A stretch of DNA of 64,000 nucleotides, taken from Siphonodentalium dalli. Taxonomy: Eukaryota; Mollusca; Scaphopoda; Gadilida; Siphonodentaliidae. The position numbers and the translations under genes were made by a program. The stretch is taken from NCBI GenBank assembly GCA_032622095.1, contig CP136064.1:2480001-2544000 (forward strand), given 5' to 3'. Below are positions 45,484 to 57,283 of the stretch, one piece after another; positions within the stretch are counted from its first letter, which is position 1; each line of letters starts with the position of its first letter. Under the pieces are notes generated by a model that made no database searches, was not told the origin of the DNA, and saw only the letters and a program-made list of their open reading frames with translations.

Positions 45484-46540
45484 GCAGTGAAGATATAGAA
45501 AATTACATTTTCATTGTTGTTTTGATCTTAGATGTTTATGTTATAACTGAATTTCTTGAATAACTATAAACGAATTGTAAAATGTTAACTATATACAGGT
45601 AGAGTGGCATAAGTATAATTATATTATGAAGTATTATATTTAGGGGATAACAATGTGGTGTTTTGTGATTTCAGAAAGGTACAGGGCGAATATACTGTGA
45701 AAAATTGCCACCTCAAATAGAAATAAATATGCACAACAATTAGTTTCTACATGTACCTGATGTCTTTTTCAGATGTTTACCACTTAGGAATTACGGTTTT
45801 CATTTTACCATGAACTTGAAGTTGAATTGAAACAATGGAAAATTGTTTACTCAATGAGATATATTTACATACACCTAATATCTCCTCCGATTCCCCCATA
45901 GCGTTACGGTAGACACGCCCCCATATTCAATGCGTTCATAAACCTATGAACGCAATGTGACGTCACTTCCAATGTCGTTCATAGGTTTATGAACACATTG
46001 GTCCCGGAAATGACCGGGAATTGTCGGACATTGCCGACTGCTTGAGTATCTATATAGTACGTCCGAATTTGGCAATAAATTTATTTTGGTCTATAATCAG
46101 TGTTACTGAACGTTGATGTTCAATAATCCCGTTACTTATCATTTTCCTTACCGCTACAAATATTCCCCCAACCTCACAAATATATCATAAGGTAGAGCGG
46201 CGGGTTGTCGATTTCTTATCCACAGCCGAAACTTAATTGTTAGTTTCAGTTATCATTCTTGAAATCAACACGTCTACATTAGTTACTAGCTAAACAAGAC
46301 AGTTTGTCATATGTGTATACTAAACTGTGAAATTGCGTTTTTTTCCGTTCTTCAAGAACGGATTCTCAAAATGTTTGGTTTTCCAAACGAGAGGCCGATC
46401 ACGATTGGCAGATGTTAACCCATCCCTTGGCGATAAAAATTTAATATGATCGGATAAATGAGAGTTTTGGTGTTCAATTATAGAGTATACTGTTATGTAC
46501 TATTATAGACAAATGTACATAACACAAATTATTGGAATTT
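45484..46540. other. Gene-free stretch with a small palindrome pair at 45932-45995
   Basis: TTCATAAACCTATGAAC (45935) is nearly self-complementary and recurs inverted as GTTCATAGGTTTATGAAC (about 45975), separated by 22 bp that include TGACGTCA. Otherwise no gene or repeat was recognised. Confidence 0.5.
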
Positions 46541-46547
46541 ATGGGTC

Positions 46548-46590
46548 ACTGGCATTTATATAAGAGAATGCACTGGTACAGAATCTGTAA
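46548..46590. repeat. Single arm of the CCAATGCATTCTC family (copy 5, fragment)
   Basis: GGCATTTATATAAGAGAATG then CACTGGTACAGAATCTGTAA matches the closing arm and right flank of the copies at 56213 and 19722. Confidence 0.6.
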
Positions 46591-47159
46591 TGCTAAACCG
46601 CCACAGCCAGCAAGCCCATGGGTTAAATGTGTAGGTGTGACCTGGACATGGAATACTTGGGTTAAGAGAGTCCAATTTAAGTTTACAATAATAATGTGTC
46701 CTAGTATACAGATAAGCAACCTCACCACTGACCCATTAATATCAATTATATAGCAGCACAGATGTCCATGTCTACTGTTAATAGCATGTGATGTTTATTG
46801 TTGAATCTTTATTTTAAATTAGATGCCATAGCCTTATGTATCAGATTATTTGCACATGAATTGGATTTAATGTTGCTCCAAACAGATTTACCAGTACATA
46901 ACACAAGATTTTGGACCGATTTAATCAAATTTGGTGTGGTGATTCGGGGTACCCTTGGCAGAGTTATAATGGTGTTAATTTTTCAATTTTTTTTAACTTA
47001 TTTAAAAAAATTAAAGGGACACATTGGAAATCTTTTTATCATAATCATCAATATCTAAATGAAAACAAATGACAATGTCAATGACATTTTTTTTATTATT
47101 ATTATAAAAGTTAAAAAAAAATTAAAAAAAAAATCAATTCAATTTTTCAATTTTTTTTC

Positions 47160-47520
47160 GAAAAAGGGTCATAACTCCTTTAAAATTAATCGGATCAAAC
47201 CCATATTTGAACTCGATCTGTATTTTGGGCCGAGAAACTCACATACCAAATTTGGTTCCGATCAGATAAAAAATGTTTGAGTTATGGCAGAATGCGTGAA
47301 TTCTAAGTCGAAAAAGGGCCATAACTCTGTACAAAAAAGTTGGATCAAACCCATATTCGAACTCGATCTGTATTTTGGGCTGAAAACCCCATATACAAAA
47401 TTTGGTTTTGATCAGGTAAAAAATGTTTGAGTTATCGCATTACACGTAAAGTGTCTACGGACGGACGGACAGACGGACGGACAGACGGACGGACAGACGG
47501 ACGGACGGACGGACGAACGA
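47160..47520. repeat. Duplicated unit of about 140 bp ending in a (GGAC)n microsatellite
   Basis: AAAAAGGGTCATAACTCCTT ... AACTCGATCTGTATTTTGGG ... AAAAAATGTTTGAGTTAT occurs twice (about 47160-47285 and 47310-47435). GGACGGACAGACGGACGG-type repeats follow at 47458-47515. This pattern is common in bivalve and gastropod repeats. Confidence 0.75.
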
Positions 47521-47866
47521 CGAGTGGTCAATCCGGACAACGACACTATGTTTACCATACATGGTATGGGTAAACATAAAAACGAGGATTCGCACTTTCT
47601 GAACTGAACTCCATGCGTTCATTTAAATAGATGAATAAATAGTGGGAAAGATAGACGATTCTAGTTCATAATGAATTTAAGTATATAAATATAAATAATT
47701 TTCTCGCGGTCAAAATCCCATGACCACATTGAAACCGCCGTTTATTTCTTATATATTTCACGCCGTGTCTGTCGCGATTTCTTGTCAATAAATTTGGTCA
47801 AATATCGAGACAATGACATTGATGGGATATAACGGTGCACATAGTGTTTTGTGTTTTCTGAAAGTA

Positions 47867-47932
47867 CATGTATACAGGGCGAATATACGGTACATGTATA
47901 CAGGGCGAATATACGGTACATGTATACAGGGT
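47867..47932. repeat. Tandem repeat, 26-bp unit, about 2.5 copies
   Basis: GTACATGTATACAGGGCGAA then TATACG is repeated. The frames over it carry the same repeat as a peptide and are not genes. Confidence 0.9.
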
Positions 47933-48249
47933 ACTGACTGTAAAATTTCAACAAAAGCGACGCCGCTGGTTTGTTTATATAGCAACGAGCTAGTAACGGA
48001 AGTCAGTAGACTGGGCGCCAACAGTTACTCTATACATCTACTCCGTAAGGTCCCGGCATGTACTGCGTAAGGGTGACATCATGGAGAGATACGGAACAGT
48101 GAACTGAGCTGGATTGTGCATGGACGAGATTAGGAATTAAGCTGATGGCAATATTGGCTTGTAGGAATATCTAACATTGAAGCGGTGAACCGGACTATAC
48201 ATTGCGACGACATGAGTCAGTAGCAAATTTATATATAGAATAACGAGTG

Positions 48250-48760
48250 TCAGGCCCACTGATTTATATTTAAATGGACCCCACATATGTCAGCTGCGCC
48301 CAAGGTGCGTATGGAATGGTTGGCCACTCGTATCGGGTAGAAATGTATGCGCATGAGCATACCGGTAGCATATAATCTACAAAAACATACGATATTTTAA
48401 GCAAACTGTGCCGCTATATATACGACATATCCCGTGTTCCCCGTGTACAGAACAGACATAATTTAGACACACAATTTCAGCTTAATTTACCCTCGCGTAT
48501 ATTCAATGTTCTGCTATACATATGGGGAAGGGTCTAATAAATGGTTTATAACGTACTTATAATGTACTTATAAATGACATACCCACTAATATCTATTTTT
48601 AAATGGGCCTATTGAAGTCAGCGCTGGCAAAGATGTGTATGTGGATTGGATGCCCGCTAGAAATGGGTCGGAAAATATATAATTCATTTAAAAAATGTGT
48701 TTAAGTGAAATGTGGCGCTATATATGCGACTAGACACCGTCTAAATAAAGGCAAAATGGT
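48250..48760. repeat. Diverged direct repeat of about 180 bp
   Basis: TTTAAATGGACCCCACATAT ... GCGCTATATATACGAC (about 48267-48425) is echoed by TTTAAATGGGCCTATTGAAG ... GGCGCTATATATGCGACT (about 48598-48732), including a shared GTAGAAATG / GCTAGAAATG word. Confidence 0.5.
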
Positions 48761-49212
48761 TAGTTCAATGATGACATTCAATCATTTGTGGTATTTGCTT
48801 AGCAACCGTTGCTACCCTTAAATGGGATATTTGGTGCACTATTCAGGTCTGGTATATCTCAAATTTGACGTTAGGGTATCACCTGCATAAAAAAACGCAA
48901 TCACCGGGGTTGAATTACAATGCTATAAGCTATATTTCCATTTTCCAGTCAATTCCAGGTATTTGCCTAGCAACCGTTACCAAGGAGTTGCTGCGAGGCA
49001 AATTTTTCGCAATCTTATAATAATCGATGATCCACGGGGGACAAACCTGTAAAGTTTCAGACCTGTGTCACAATTTGAGCATAATCAACACCATGCGACT
49101 AGATACTGTCTAATTTAAGCGGAAATACCACTGGGAGCCCTGGGTCAGGGTGTCGATCACTGTGGGGCATCAGGGTTCAATGGGTTAAGTGCATTAGAAT
49201 TGAATGTGACGT

Positions 49213-49275
49213 GCTTATAATGGGTATATGCTTATAATGGGTATATGCTTATAATGGGTATATGCTTATAATGGG
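49213..49275. repeat. Tandem repeat, 17-bp unit, about 3.5 copies
   Basis: GCTTATAATGGGTATAT is repeated exactly. Confidence 0.9.
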
Positions 49276-49767
49276 TACTAGTATATGCACAGCACGTATA
49301 ATACAAAGGAAATCTAGTGTTTTTGAGTGGATAAGAAATTACCTCATTTGTGAACACGTCAAAGTTTATTTTTTTGCTCATGGCAAGCCATTAGCGAAAA
49401 ATAAACTATTGTCTCAGTCTGAGATCATTTTCGGTATCCACTAAAAAGACTAGATATTCTCTATTTATATTCACTTGTCAGTGTCTATCTCCAACTTTTA
49501 CAATTAACTACTGTACATGTATGTGCTACCGGTAGTCAATAGCGGCTATCTGGTACTATTATATGGAGATTTTCCACCCTGTAAAAGGCTGTAATTCTGA
49601 CCTGTTTTATAATGCATAGTACTATTACTCAAGAGTAAATCTATCTTAAAAGTTAGGACCTTACCTTGGAACATACCCGAAGGTTGTTCTTTCTGCTTTT
49701 AACACCCATAAATCAGCCTTCGACCGCTGGAATTGAAAAATATGTAATATTTGAATAAAAGTTGCTG

Positions 49768-49922
49768 TAAATAGAGGATCTCACATGAGTTACTATTTTA
49801 TACGGAATTTATCAACCGAGTTCACTAAATTCGATTTGAGCCGAGGTTTACCGAGGCTCAAATAGAATTTAGAGGACGAGGTTGATAAATTACGTATAAA
49901 ATAGGACGAGTGTGAGATACCT
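49768..49922. repeat. Long hairpin, shared-end family (member H)
   Basis: AAATAGAGGATCTCACATGA, GTTACTATTTTATACGGAAT and TTATCAACCGAGTTCACTAA mirror the right arm GATAAATTACGTATAAAATA ... GTGTGAGATACCTTTTAT. The apex is GAGCCGAGGTTTACCGAGGC. ATGAGT on the left opposes the complement of ACTCGT, the same asymmetry as in members F and I. Confidence 0.85.
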
Positions 49923-51988
49923 TTTATCACATGATCAAATAAACCCGAAGCAACGCGAAATATTCATCGAAAACAACAATCATAAACTACAGCGATCGCA
50001 AGTTATTTGAAGAACGCTGTGACGTCATCGCACGCGCTGATATTAAACGTGTCTATTACCGATAATTATGAAACTGCTTTTATGGCCAAATTATGTGATA
50101 AATTATAATAATACAGATTATATTCAGCTGCCAGATCGAAGGCCATTTTTTTAATGGAGCATTGTATCATTTAAAACTCGTAAAATTTGTCATTATGCTG
50201 CCATCAAGTCAACCTGAATGTCATTTTTTATAGATACGGTTAACAGGAAGTTGTTCTGGCACTTTTTCAAGTAATGGTATGGAATATAACAAGAGATTTT
50301 ATCACCGCTAAATATTCAACTGAACAGAGTATGTTTCCCTCAATTAAAATTTTAAATATAGCAATTTAGTCAAGGTTCCATAGGCATAAACCAACTTGTG
50401 ATGTATGGTAGAATCTATTAAGAAAGTAAGAATAATTGTTACCACCATGCAGTCCTTCCCAGGAGATGGGAGTAATTGCTCTCTCACATGTACGCACTCA
50501 TAAATTAAAATCAAAGTTAAGTTTCAATTAATATGGATGCAATATTACACCTGTCTTCCGAATTATGACAGCAAATAAATGCTGTCGCTGTGATTTCTCA
50601 TGGAAAGGATTGCATGATAATGTATCCATAGTTTCATGTACATGTACATGTAAGTGAAAACAAACTGTCACAAGCTAGGAATCTTTGCAATAAAAATATA
50701 AATTAAAATGTCAATGTAAGAATTACTTACCATAGTGAATGTCATATCTTAGTCGTGTTCAGCTCTCCACTGATTTGGAGTGTGGATAAATGGATGGATG
50801 AAGTATGGATGGATTGATGGGTGAGTGGATGGACAAACCAATAACTGTGGGTCGCTCACCAGACTGTAAAGACTGAGACTATGAAGACTACAGCAGTCAG
50901 TACTCGACAAAATCACCTAAGACAAGTAGTTCTAAACATATGGACATAGCGCTGGAGGGCTCTTCACCTTGAGATTTCTAATTGCACACCACTGACAAAC
51001 CACAAACCCCTTTACCCTTTTTAAAGGACAACCATACCACAGTACTAAGTTCACAAAAATACTTTAAATAGCACATCCCTCTTAGGTTTAATTTGATAAC
51101 TGGTACCGGTACTTCAAGCTCTCAAACTTTTGAAAATTACCAACCTGACATCCCATTAGGAAAATCAAATCAAATTATGAGAACAATTCTAGCCTAATTT
51201 TGGTGTGAAAATCTAATTTACAGCTAATGTTGTATCAGATAATATGTAAACGGTCAGCAAGGTCGCTAGATTCCTCTTTCGGGGTAAATATTTTAATAAT
51301 TTTATGAAAGATGTAAACAAAACTTTTTCATGCAATTTAACTTTTTTGTTAACCAGAGCTTTTGTTCAATTTACATTAACTTTTTGAAAATATATTTGGC
51401 TTTAGGAGCATGATGTTCCTAAATATGATTAAGTATAGCTAACCATTTCTAGATCAAAGTTTTTTATTTTTGCCCAATTACACATTTCGAGGTGGCATTA
51501 ATCAATAAAAAATGGCGGCCTTCGCCAACAATAATTTTTGAATAACGAATAAATTAGTCTACATTAGGTAATTTAATCTAATTTTAGAGTGGGTTGAAAC
51601 AGTTGATTAGTATATCTCATATTCGCGTATGTATACCCTAGGATGCTTTGCTTCTGCGGCTTTGCTTCACTGTTGAAAATTTGATCAAAGTCAAAAATCC
51701 AGCCCCACTACATTCCCTCCCCACCAAGGCAGCCTGGAAATCAATATTATTATACCAGTACCAAACGGCATAGATAAGGGTAGGGAAGGTGGGGGAGAGT
51801 TAAATCCCTGTTCTCTGCCCGTATTTGAACAAATATGAATCCCCATCTATGAGATCCATTCAACTAGTAATTTCAAAGGGTAGATTTAAGAGTTGAAGTG
51901 AATTGATTTCACTCAAAAGTTTCCTAAAAAATTACACTATTTGAACAAATCTGAACCCAAGGACCCTGTTAAGATCTCACCAAGACAT
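49923..51988. other. AT-rich stretch without a recognised gene
   Basis: Contains degenerate GGATGGAT repeats at about 50785-50835 and no frame over about 60 codons with any support. No palindrome of note. Confidence 0.4.
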
Positions 51989-52436
51989 GTGTTACTGTGT
52001 ATTATGTACCCCGCTGGACAAAACAAGTGTCCATTGGCACCGCAGTGTATTTGCCGTTCGGCCGCGGTGTCAGAGTTTGTAACTGCAGTTGAGCACCGCG
52101 GCCGAACGGCAAGTACACCGTGGCCCAACAGCAAGTACACTGCGGCCGAAAGGCAACTACACCGCAGCCGAACGGCATGTACACCGTGGTTAGATTTCTG
52201 GTTAGTATCGTCTTTTTTCAGTTTAATGAACGTACACAGCGGCAATTACACCATGGCCGAACGGCAAGTACACCGCGGCCCAATTGTAGTTAGCCGGTGG
52301 AGCCGCGGTGTAGTTGCATTTCAGCCACGGTGGCAACGCTAACTGCACCGCGGTTAGGTGGACACTTGTTTTGTCAAGCAGGGTATTGTTCTAGCGTTCT
52401 GTATCAGTCGCATAATACATAATACACAGTAACACA
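51989..52436. mobile_element. TIR element filled with ACACCGCGGCCGAACGGCAA repeats
   Basis: TGTGTTACTGTGTATTATG on the left mirrors CATAATACACAGTAACACA on the right. Just inside, GACAAAACAAGTGTCCA mirrors TGGACACTTGTTTTGTC. The GC-rich core is made of about ten variants of a 20-22-bp unit (GTACACCGCGGCCGAACGGC), some inverted. Overlapping frames on both strands come from these repeats. Confidence 0.75.
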
Positions 52437-52571
52437 GACCCTCCGTACAGACAAACAAATTAAATCCAATATACCGGTACCCCCCAATTTTTCTTTGAAA
52501 ATCAGGGTATAATTTCACCTGGATAAGTGGTGGTTAAGAAAATAATATTGGAACAGCCAAGTCTGAATTTA

Positions 52572-52968
52572 GTGTGTCTGACATTTTGTAGAGTGAGGTC
52601 CCCAAAAGGTGAATTTAATGATGCTATGCCAAAAGGCGGGGTAGCATCACCGAATTCACCCTCTGGGGACTGCATTCTAATTAGGCCTCAACTGCCATGG
52701 GAAACCTAGGAACAGATTGAAGTTATCCATATGAAATTGGTGATGTACCCCCATTGAGCACCTGGATCAGGCATTTTATCTTCTGCAAATTAGGGGATAT
52801 AGAAACTGAACAGAAGGGGAAAAGTAACTAAAAAATGTCAATGATGATGCCTAAGCCTAAGCAGAATGAGGTCCCTGGAGGGTGTATTTGGTGATGCTAG
52901 CCTGCTGTATGGGGTAGCATCACTAAATTTACCCTCTGGGGACCTCATTCTGCAAATTTCAGACTCAC
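52572..52968. mobile_element. Foldback element with a hairpin at each end (copy 2, inverted relative to 617)
   Basis: Hairpins at about 52590-52680 and 52862-52955 share GAGGTCCC...GGTGAATTTA...GATGCTA with copy 1. The interior (GATTGAAGTTATCCATATGA, CAAATTAGGGGATATAGAAA) is the reverse complement of copy 1, with GTGTGTCTG and AGACTCAC at the ends. Confidence 0.7.
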
Positions 52969-53083
52969 TAAATTCAGGCTTGGGAACAGAATTTTGTTTT
53001 AATTTGATAAAGGCAACAAACAGGAGTGCTAGTGTAGTTTACACAAGCATGTCCCATAACATCTGTTATTCTAATCTGAATCA

Positions 53084-53172
53084 ATGATAACGACTATGTC
53101 TGTCTCTCTGGAGCCAATACCTGTGAGTTCTCTGGTAGATAATACATCTCTGCTTCTGGTGAGCGAGGTAAG
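53084..53172 (+). CDS. Possible short exon with a strong donor, doubtful
   Basis: The frame from ATG at 53084 (or from ATG at 53096) reads MSVSLEPIPVSSLVDNTSLL then LVSEV and runs into GAG|GTAAGTTGTG, a near-consensus splice donor at about 53167. A pyrimidine-rich TCTGTCTCTCTGGAG upstream could be an acceptor. No domain is recognised and the sequence just downstream is repetitive. Listed only because of the splice site. Confidence 0.2.
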
Positions 53173-53361
53173 TTGTGATATGATATGGGGTGGAGGGCTG
53201 TTGGTTGGGGCAGGGTGGGAATCTGAGTCATGTGGGGGGGTGATGGAAAGTTTGCATGATTTCATTAAAGATTAAAAGTTCATAACTCTGCGGATGTCAA
53301 AATGGTGTTAGTTTTCAAATGTTATAACATGTTTGATTTGGGGTGGAGGGGCTGTTGGTTA

Positions 53362-55080
53362 GGCCATCCTTAATAATATGTTTGTTTGCCCTCGCCTGAC
53401 CGACCCTCGTTTTTCCTGCCGACCGGAATTTTTTTATTGGTGATTGTAAAAAATGTTTTTTTGTGTTGTTATCGCCGCCGGACGTATAATGAGTCCGCAA
53501 ATTTTCTAATTTTCCGTGACAACATGCTTGCATTTGAAACTGGGAATATATTTGTCTTTGGTTCACACTTCATCCGAAGTTCCCTAGCAATAACCCCCTC
53601 CCAATCTTCCCTCCACCCCCCCCCCCTGTGGTTAGCGTCGAACGAAGGAGATCTGTGTCATTCAGTTCAGTTTATTTAGGAAATTGCGGCGATAATTTTG
53701 TGCCGCACCCACAATACTCTGGGGTAGAGAAAACTGTTTCTGAATGTCCTCGCGCACACTATCTGTCTATCTATATATTCAAGTGCCGTACAGCTCCCCT
53801 TTCGGGTGTTATACATGTATGCGCAAATTGTCCAAAGACTAAAATGTCATTTGAATATATTATCAGAAACACATGCTTCGGTTAGTGGTCAGATTTAGAA
53901 TTACTCCCCTTGCACTAGTCATCAACTGATGAGAGTTTGAATTCAATAAACATAAATATTATAACACAACACTGGTGCAGTCACGCCTGGAATATGGCGA
54001 TGATTATTGTACTATCATAATAGTTTTACACATTTTCTTCGACTGGGATATGGCACTTTTTAGTGTGTCTCACTGACAATATTCCGCCGTTTTCCATAGC
54101 GCATTCAGCAAACTCCGTCAGATGTTATGATCGATGTGAAGGTTGTTTCAAATATGTCGACTGCAAACAATTTCTTAATTGGGCCCGCTAAAAAATAGCT
54201 AATTTAGATGCTCTGACTGCGCAAACAGATGTCTCGGCTTCGGACAATGTGGAAATAAAATTTACGCTCTGCGTGAAGGTTGTCAAAACTGGTGTTGAAG
54301 ATAGGAAACCAGTACAGGGTGATCCTGCCTGTGTGTGGTGACTGGCAAGGAAATCCCAAAAAGAAACTCTAAAACTAAATAAACATTTGAATCTTTCAGT
54401 ATATTGAGGCTTTCAATATAAAAGTTTAATACATGTCTAATATATTTGACGATTGAAAGGGGGCTGTCGGCTTCCATTGGGTCATGAAGCCATGGCATCA
54501 GAAGCAAATCCGATGAACCACAAAGTGCCGGGTCCTGGGTAGATTTGCGACTGACCAAATCATGACTCCATGACCCAATGTACATGTATGTCAAACAATC
54601 ATCAGTCAATCCTTATATCTCCATGCATCATACTAGTATTCAAATAAAGGCATTATATAAATAAACATTTTGCATGACAACTCTGTTGTCTTCTGAAGTA
54701 CGAAAATGCAAAACTCAGTTTGGTTTATACTTGTCAGTTGACACTCAGCAACATCACTCGTAATGAAGTCAACTCAGTGCACACCAGTAGATTTCTGAGA
54801 TCATATTGATTTCAGAGGTCAATACTAAGCAGTGGATATATAATCCTTTCAAGGATGTTTGTTTACTTTGTTAGTTGTTGCATTGTTTGTTTAATTTTTC
54901 AATTATTAAATTTATAATAAAATTTTATCTTTCATTGAACATTCTTCGATATCTTCAAACGATCCATATATATTAAGTTTTTTGAAGAAAAAAAAAGGAT
55001 TTTGCCTACCTATAGCTACCTACCCACTCTGAAAATGTTGGGTAGGGAGAGGGCAAACACAAAATCTTTTAAGGATGGCC
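53362..55080. mobile_element. PIF/Harbinger-like element (copy 2)
   Basis: GGCCATCCTTAATAATATG ... TTTGCCCTC on the left mirrors GAGGGCAAACACAAAATC ... AAGGATGGCC on the right. Flanks are TTA and TTG, close to a 3-bp duplication. Sequence outside (AACTCTGCGGATGTCAAAAT) occurs on both sides, at 53286 and 55167, so the insertion lies in or between copies of another repeat. The interior has no transposase. Confidence 0.55.
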
Positions 55081-55259
55081 TTGCAGCAGGATGGGGTTCT
55101 GGGGTCATGTGGGTGGGGGGGGTGGAAAGTTTCTCTGTGATTTCATGAAAGATTAAAGTTTCATAACTCTGCGGATGTCAAAATGATGTTAGTTTTCAAT
55201 TTTATAACATGTTCGAAACAAAAAATGGTAAGGGGGGCAGGGTGTTGGTTTGGGTCATG

Positions 55260-55260
<1 letters not shown>

Positions 55261-55306
<46 letters not shown>
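55261..55306. repeat. G46 homopolymer
   Basis: A pure run of 46 G, the longest in the window, next to G-rich repeats (55095-55260). Confidence 0.95.
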
Positions 55307-55307
<1 letters not shown>

Positions 55308-55962
55308 GAGGAGGTGATGGAAAGTTTCCGCTGATGTCATCCCAGAAGCCCGCCAACTGCCCCAAAACGTAGGTTGATTTATTGATAAAAAACACTCAAC
55401 TCAAAATTATGATTTAAATTTTTGTTCACTATTTCCAGAAATTTTCACTATAAATAGTGGATACATTGTACATGCATACAATACAACAGTCTCTAAACTC
55501 TTCATTATCTAGAGCCTAGAACTTGGCATTCAGCATTTCTTTAGATTGAATTGAAATTCAATATATTATTGGCTTCTGCAGCTTTTTTTCTTTTTTCTGC
55601 CTTTTGTCCTAGCTATTTTTGAGGGCTGACAATTATCTGAACACTGAGAAAAACTGATTCACATGCATTGTTGTTCAGTGTAGCAGTGAAGTATGTCTTT
55701 AAGTGATGTACATGTACGTTTCACTCAGACTATTCCAGTCCGAAAACAACGGTTCACATGAAGAATGAGTGTTTGTAATTTGATCACTGCTGTGTCCCGG
55801 TTACCGACCACCGTATCCAATTTTGTGATTGAAAGCTGGTTTCTCAACAATATTTTGTTTTATAATTGTCATCAGACATGTACATTGTATACTGGCAAAA
55901 TGCATGTAAATTACATTAAATTTAGCTCAATCAGGATAACCACCCCCAGTAACCGGAGTGTG

Positions 55963-56015
55963 TGATAGCAGAGGATTGAGTAATAGCAGAGGAGTGAGTA
56001 ATAGCAGAGGAGTCA
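55963..56015. repeat. Tandem repeat, 18-bp unit, three copies
   Basis: GATAGCAGAGGATTGAGTAA, then TAATAGCAGAGGAGTGAG twice. Confidence 0.85.
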
Positions 56016-56212
56016 AAATATATTGTTTTCACACCCCTCTGGTAAACGACAAACATAATGGAGAAAGAAATAGCCCAGGCATCCAACAATGTGTTCCCCT
56101 CGGTAAAATGATCATCCATTGTGATATTTCCAGCTTCAATGAAATGCTGGTACCCATCATATTCAAATGAAATTATTTTGTAACACTGAGACCGCAGCAC
56201 TTGCAGCATTAA

Positions 56213-56400
56213 AGATACTGTGCCAGTGCTTTCTCTTATATACCGGTATGTAAGTCTCCTGTAGGGAGCCTCACATATAAGAGAACGCACTGGCTTACAA
56301 GGTCAATGTAAATATTGTTAGGCCAATGTACTCTCTTGTATGTGCAATGCTTCCTATGGGAGACTCGCATATATATTAGAGACTGCATTGACACACGTTT
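56213..56400. repeat. Paired-hairpin element, CCAATGCATTCTC family (copy 6)
   Basis: GATACTGTGCCAGTGCTTTC opens the first hairpin (apex CTCCTGTAGGGAG), closed by GAGAACGCACTGGC. The spacer has TGTAAATATTGTTAGG. The second hairpin runs CCAATGTACTCTCTTGTATG ... ATATTAGAGACTGCATTG, then ACAC. Confidence 0.75.
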
Positions 56401-56445
56401 TTTTCTAAATTTCTGGCAGCTTCAGTCATAGAAAGGTTAAAGATC

Positions 56446-56505
56446 CTGTACCAGTGCATTCTCTTATATACAAATGTATAAGAAAATGCATTAGCACAGG
56501 ATTTT
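56446..56505. repeat. Single short hairpin of the CCAATGCATTCTC family (copy 7)
   Basis: GATCCTGTACCAGTGCATTC and TCTTATATA mirror TATAAGAAAATGCATTAGCA and CAGGAT. The apex is CAAATG. This is the minimal single-hairpin form. Confidence 0.75.
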
Positions 56506-56559
56506 ATCCAAAAAATCAGGAAGCTCAAGCATGGAAGGGTTAAAGCTGACCAAGCACAG

Positions 56560-56651
56560 CTTATACAGGGCTGTTCCTGGTATATTGTTTGGGTACAGCT
56601 TCTACAGGGGCTGTTCCTGGTATATTGTTTGGGTACAGCTTCTACAGGGGC
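56560..56651. repeat. Tandem repeat, 40-bp unit, about 2.3 copies
   Basis: CTGTTCCTGGTATATTGTTT then GGGTACAGCTTCTACAGGGG is repeated. Confidence 0.9.
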
Positions 56652-56811
56652 CATAGGCATATCCCGATGGCTGACATGAGGGTGGGCATGAAAGCGGGTA
56701 TCCTCACAATAGAGGGGGGCTGTGGGGGCTCTGGAGAGAAAAGAGTGAATCTAGGTCGTTGATAGCCTTATATTGCATTTCAGTAAAAAATACAACCCTT
56801 AGTGCACTATT

Positions 56812-56930
56812 ACTCTTGGGCTCCAAATAAACATGCATGCACGTTTATTATTTTCTTGGGAAATTCCCCCCCCTGCACAGTGCTTATTTGGATCTGCTTA
56901 TCAATTTTAAAGGCTACCAGGGACATATCC
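56812..56930. repeat. Left end of a TACTC-family TIR element
   Basis: TACTCTTGGGCTCCAAATAA, then ACATGCATGCACG and CTTGGGAAATT and CTGCACAGTGCTTATTTG, matches 21060-21160 closely. The other end is not next to it; a possible right end lies at 58860-58918. Confidence 0.65.
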
Positions 56931-57044
56931 AGGCCGTTTTTCATACCGTTTACTGGTTTGGGCGCCCAAACTACAGGTACCCAAAAAAAACCCATCTTTT
57001 TAATTTTTTTTTTTTTTAATTCAGGTCCCAATTCATATCATAAC

Positions 57045-57225
57045 AAGATATATAGAGGATATCCACACTTTTTCAGTGGATATGGGTTATATCTCATGAA
57101 TGAAGACAAAACATTGAATTCCACGAGTGGCTTTAGCCACGAGTGGAAATTCAAATGTTTTGTCATCACGAATGAGATTTAACCCATATCCACTGAAAAA
57201 GTGTGGATATTCTGTTTATTATATA
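57045..57225. repeat. Long hairpin, shared-end family (member I)
   Basis: ATATATAGAGGATATCCACA, CTTTTTCAGTGGATATGGGT, ATATCTCATGAATGAAGACA and AAACATTGAATTCCACGAGT mirror the right arm. The apex is GTGGCTTTAGCCAC. Arms are about 85 nt and almost perfect, with ATGAATGA opposing the complement of ATTCGTGA. Confidence 0.9.
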
Positions 57226-57283
57226 CTTTAGTTACTCGTCTATGGCCCCCAATGAATGTCAATACATCAGAAATTTCACCAAT

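Noticed and set aside
51941..52342. 133-codon plus ORF and 102-codon minus ORF in the same place
   Set aside because: Both are products of the GC-rich 20-bp repeats in the TIR element.
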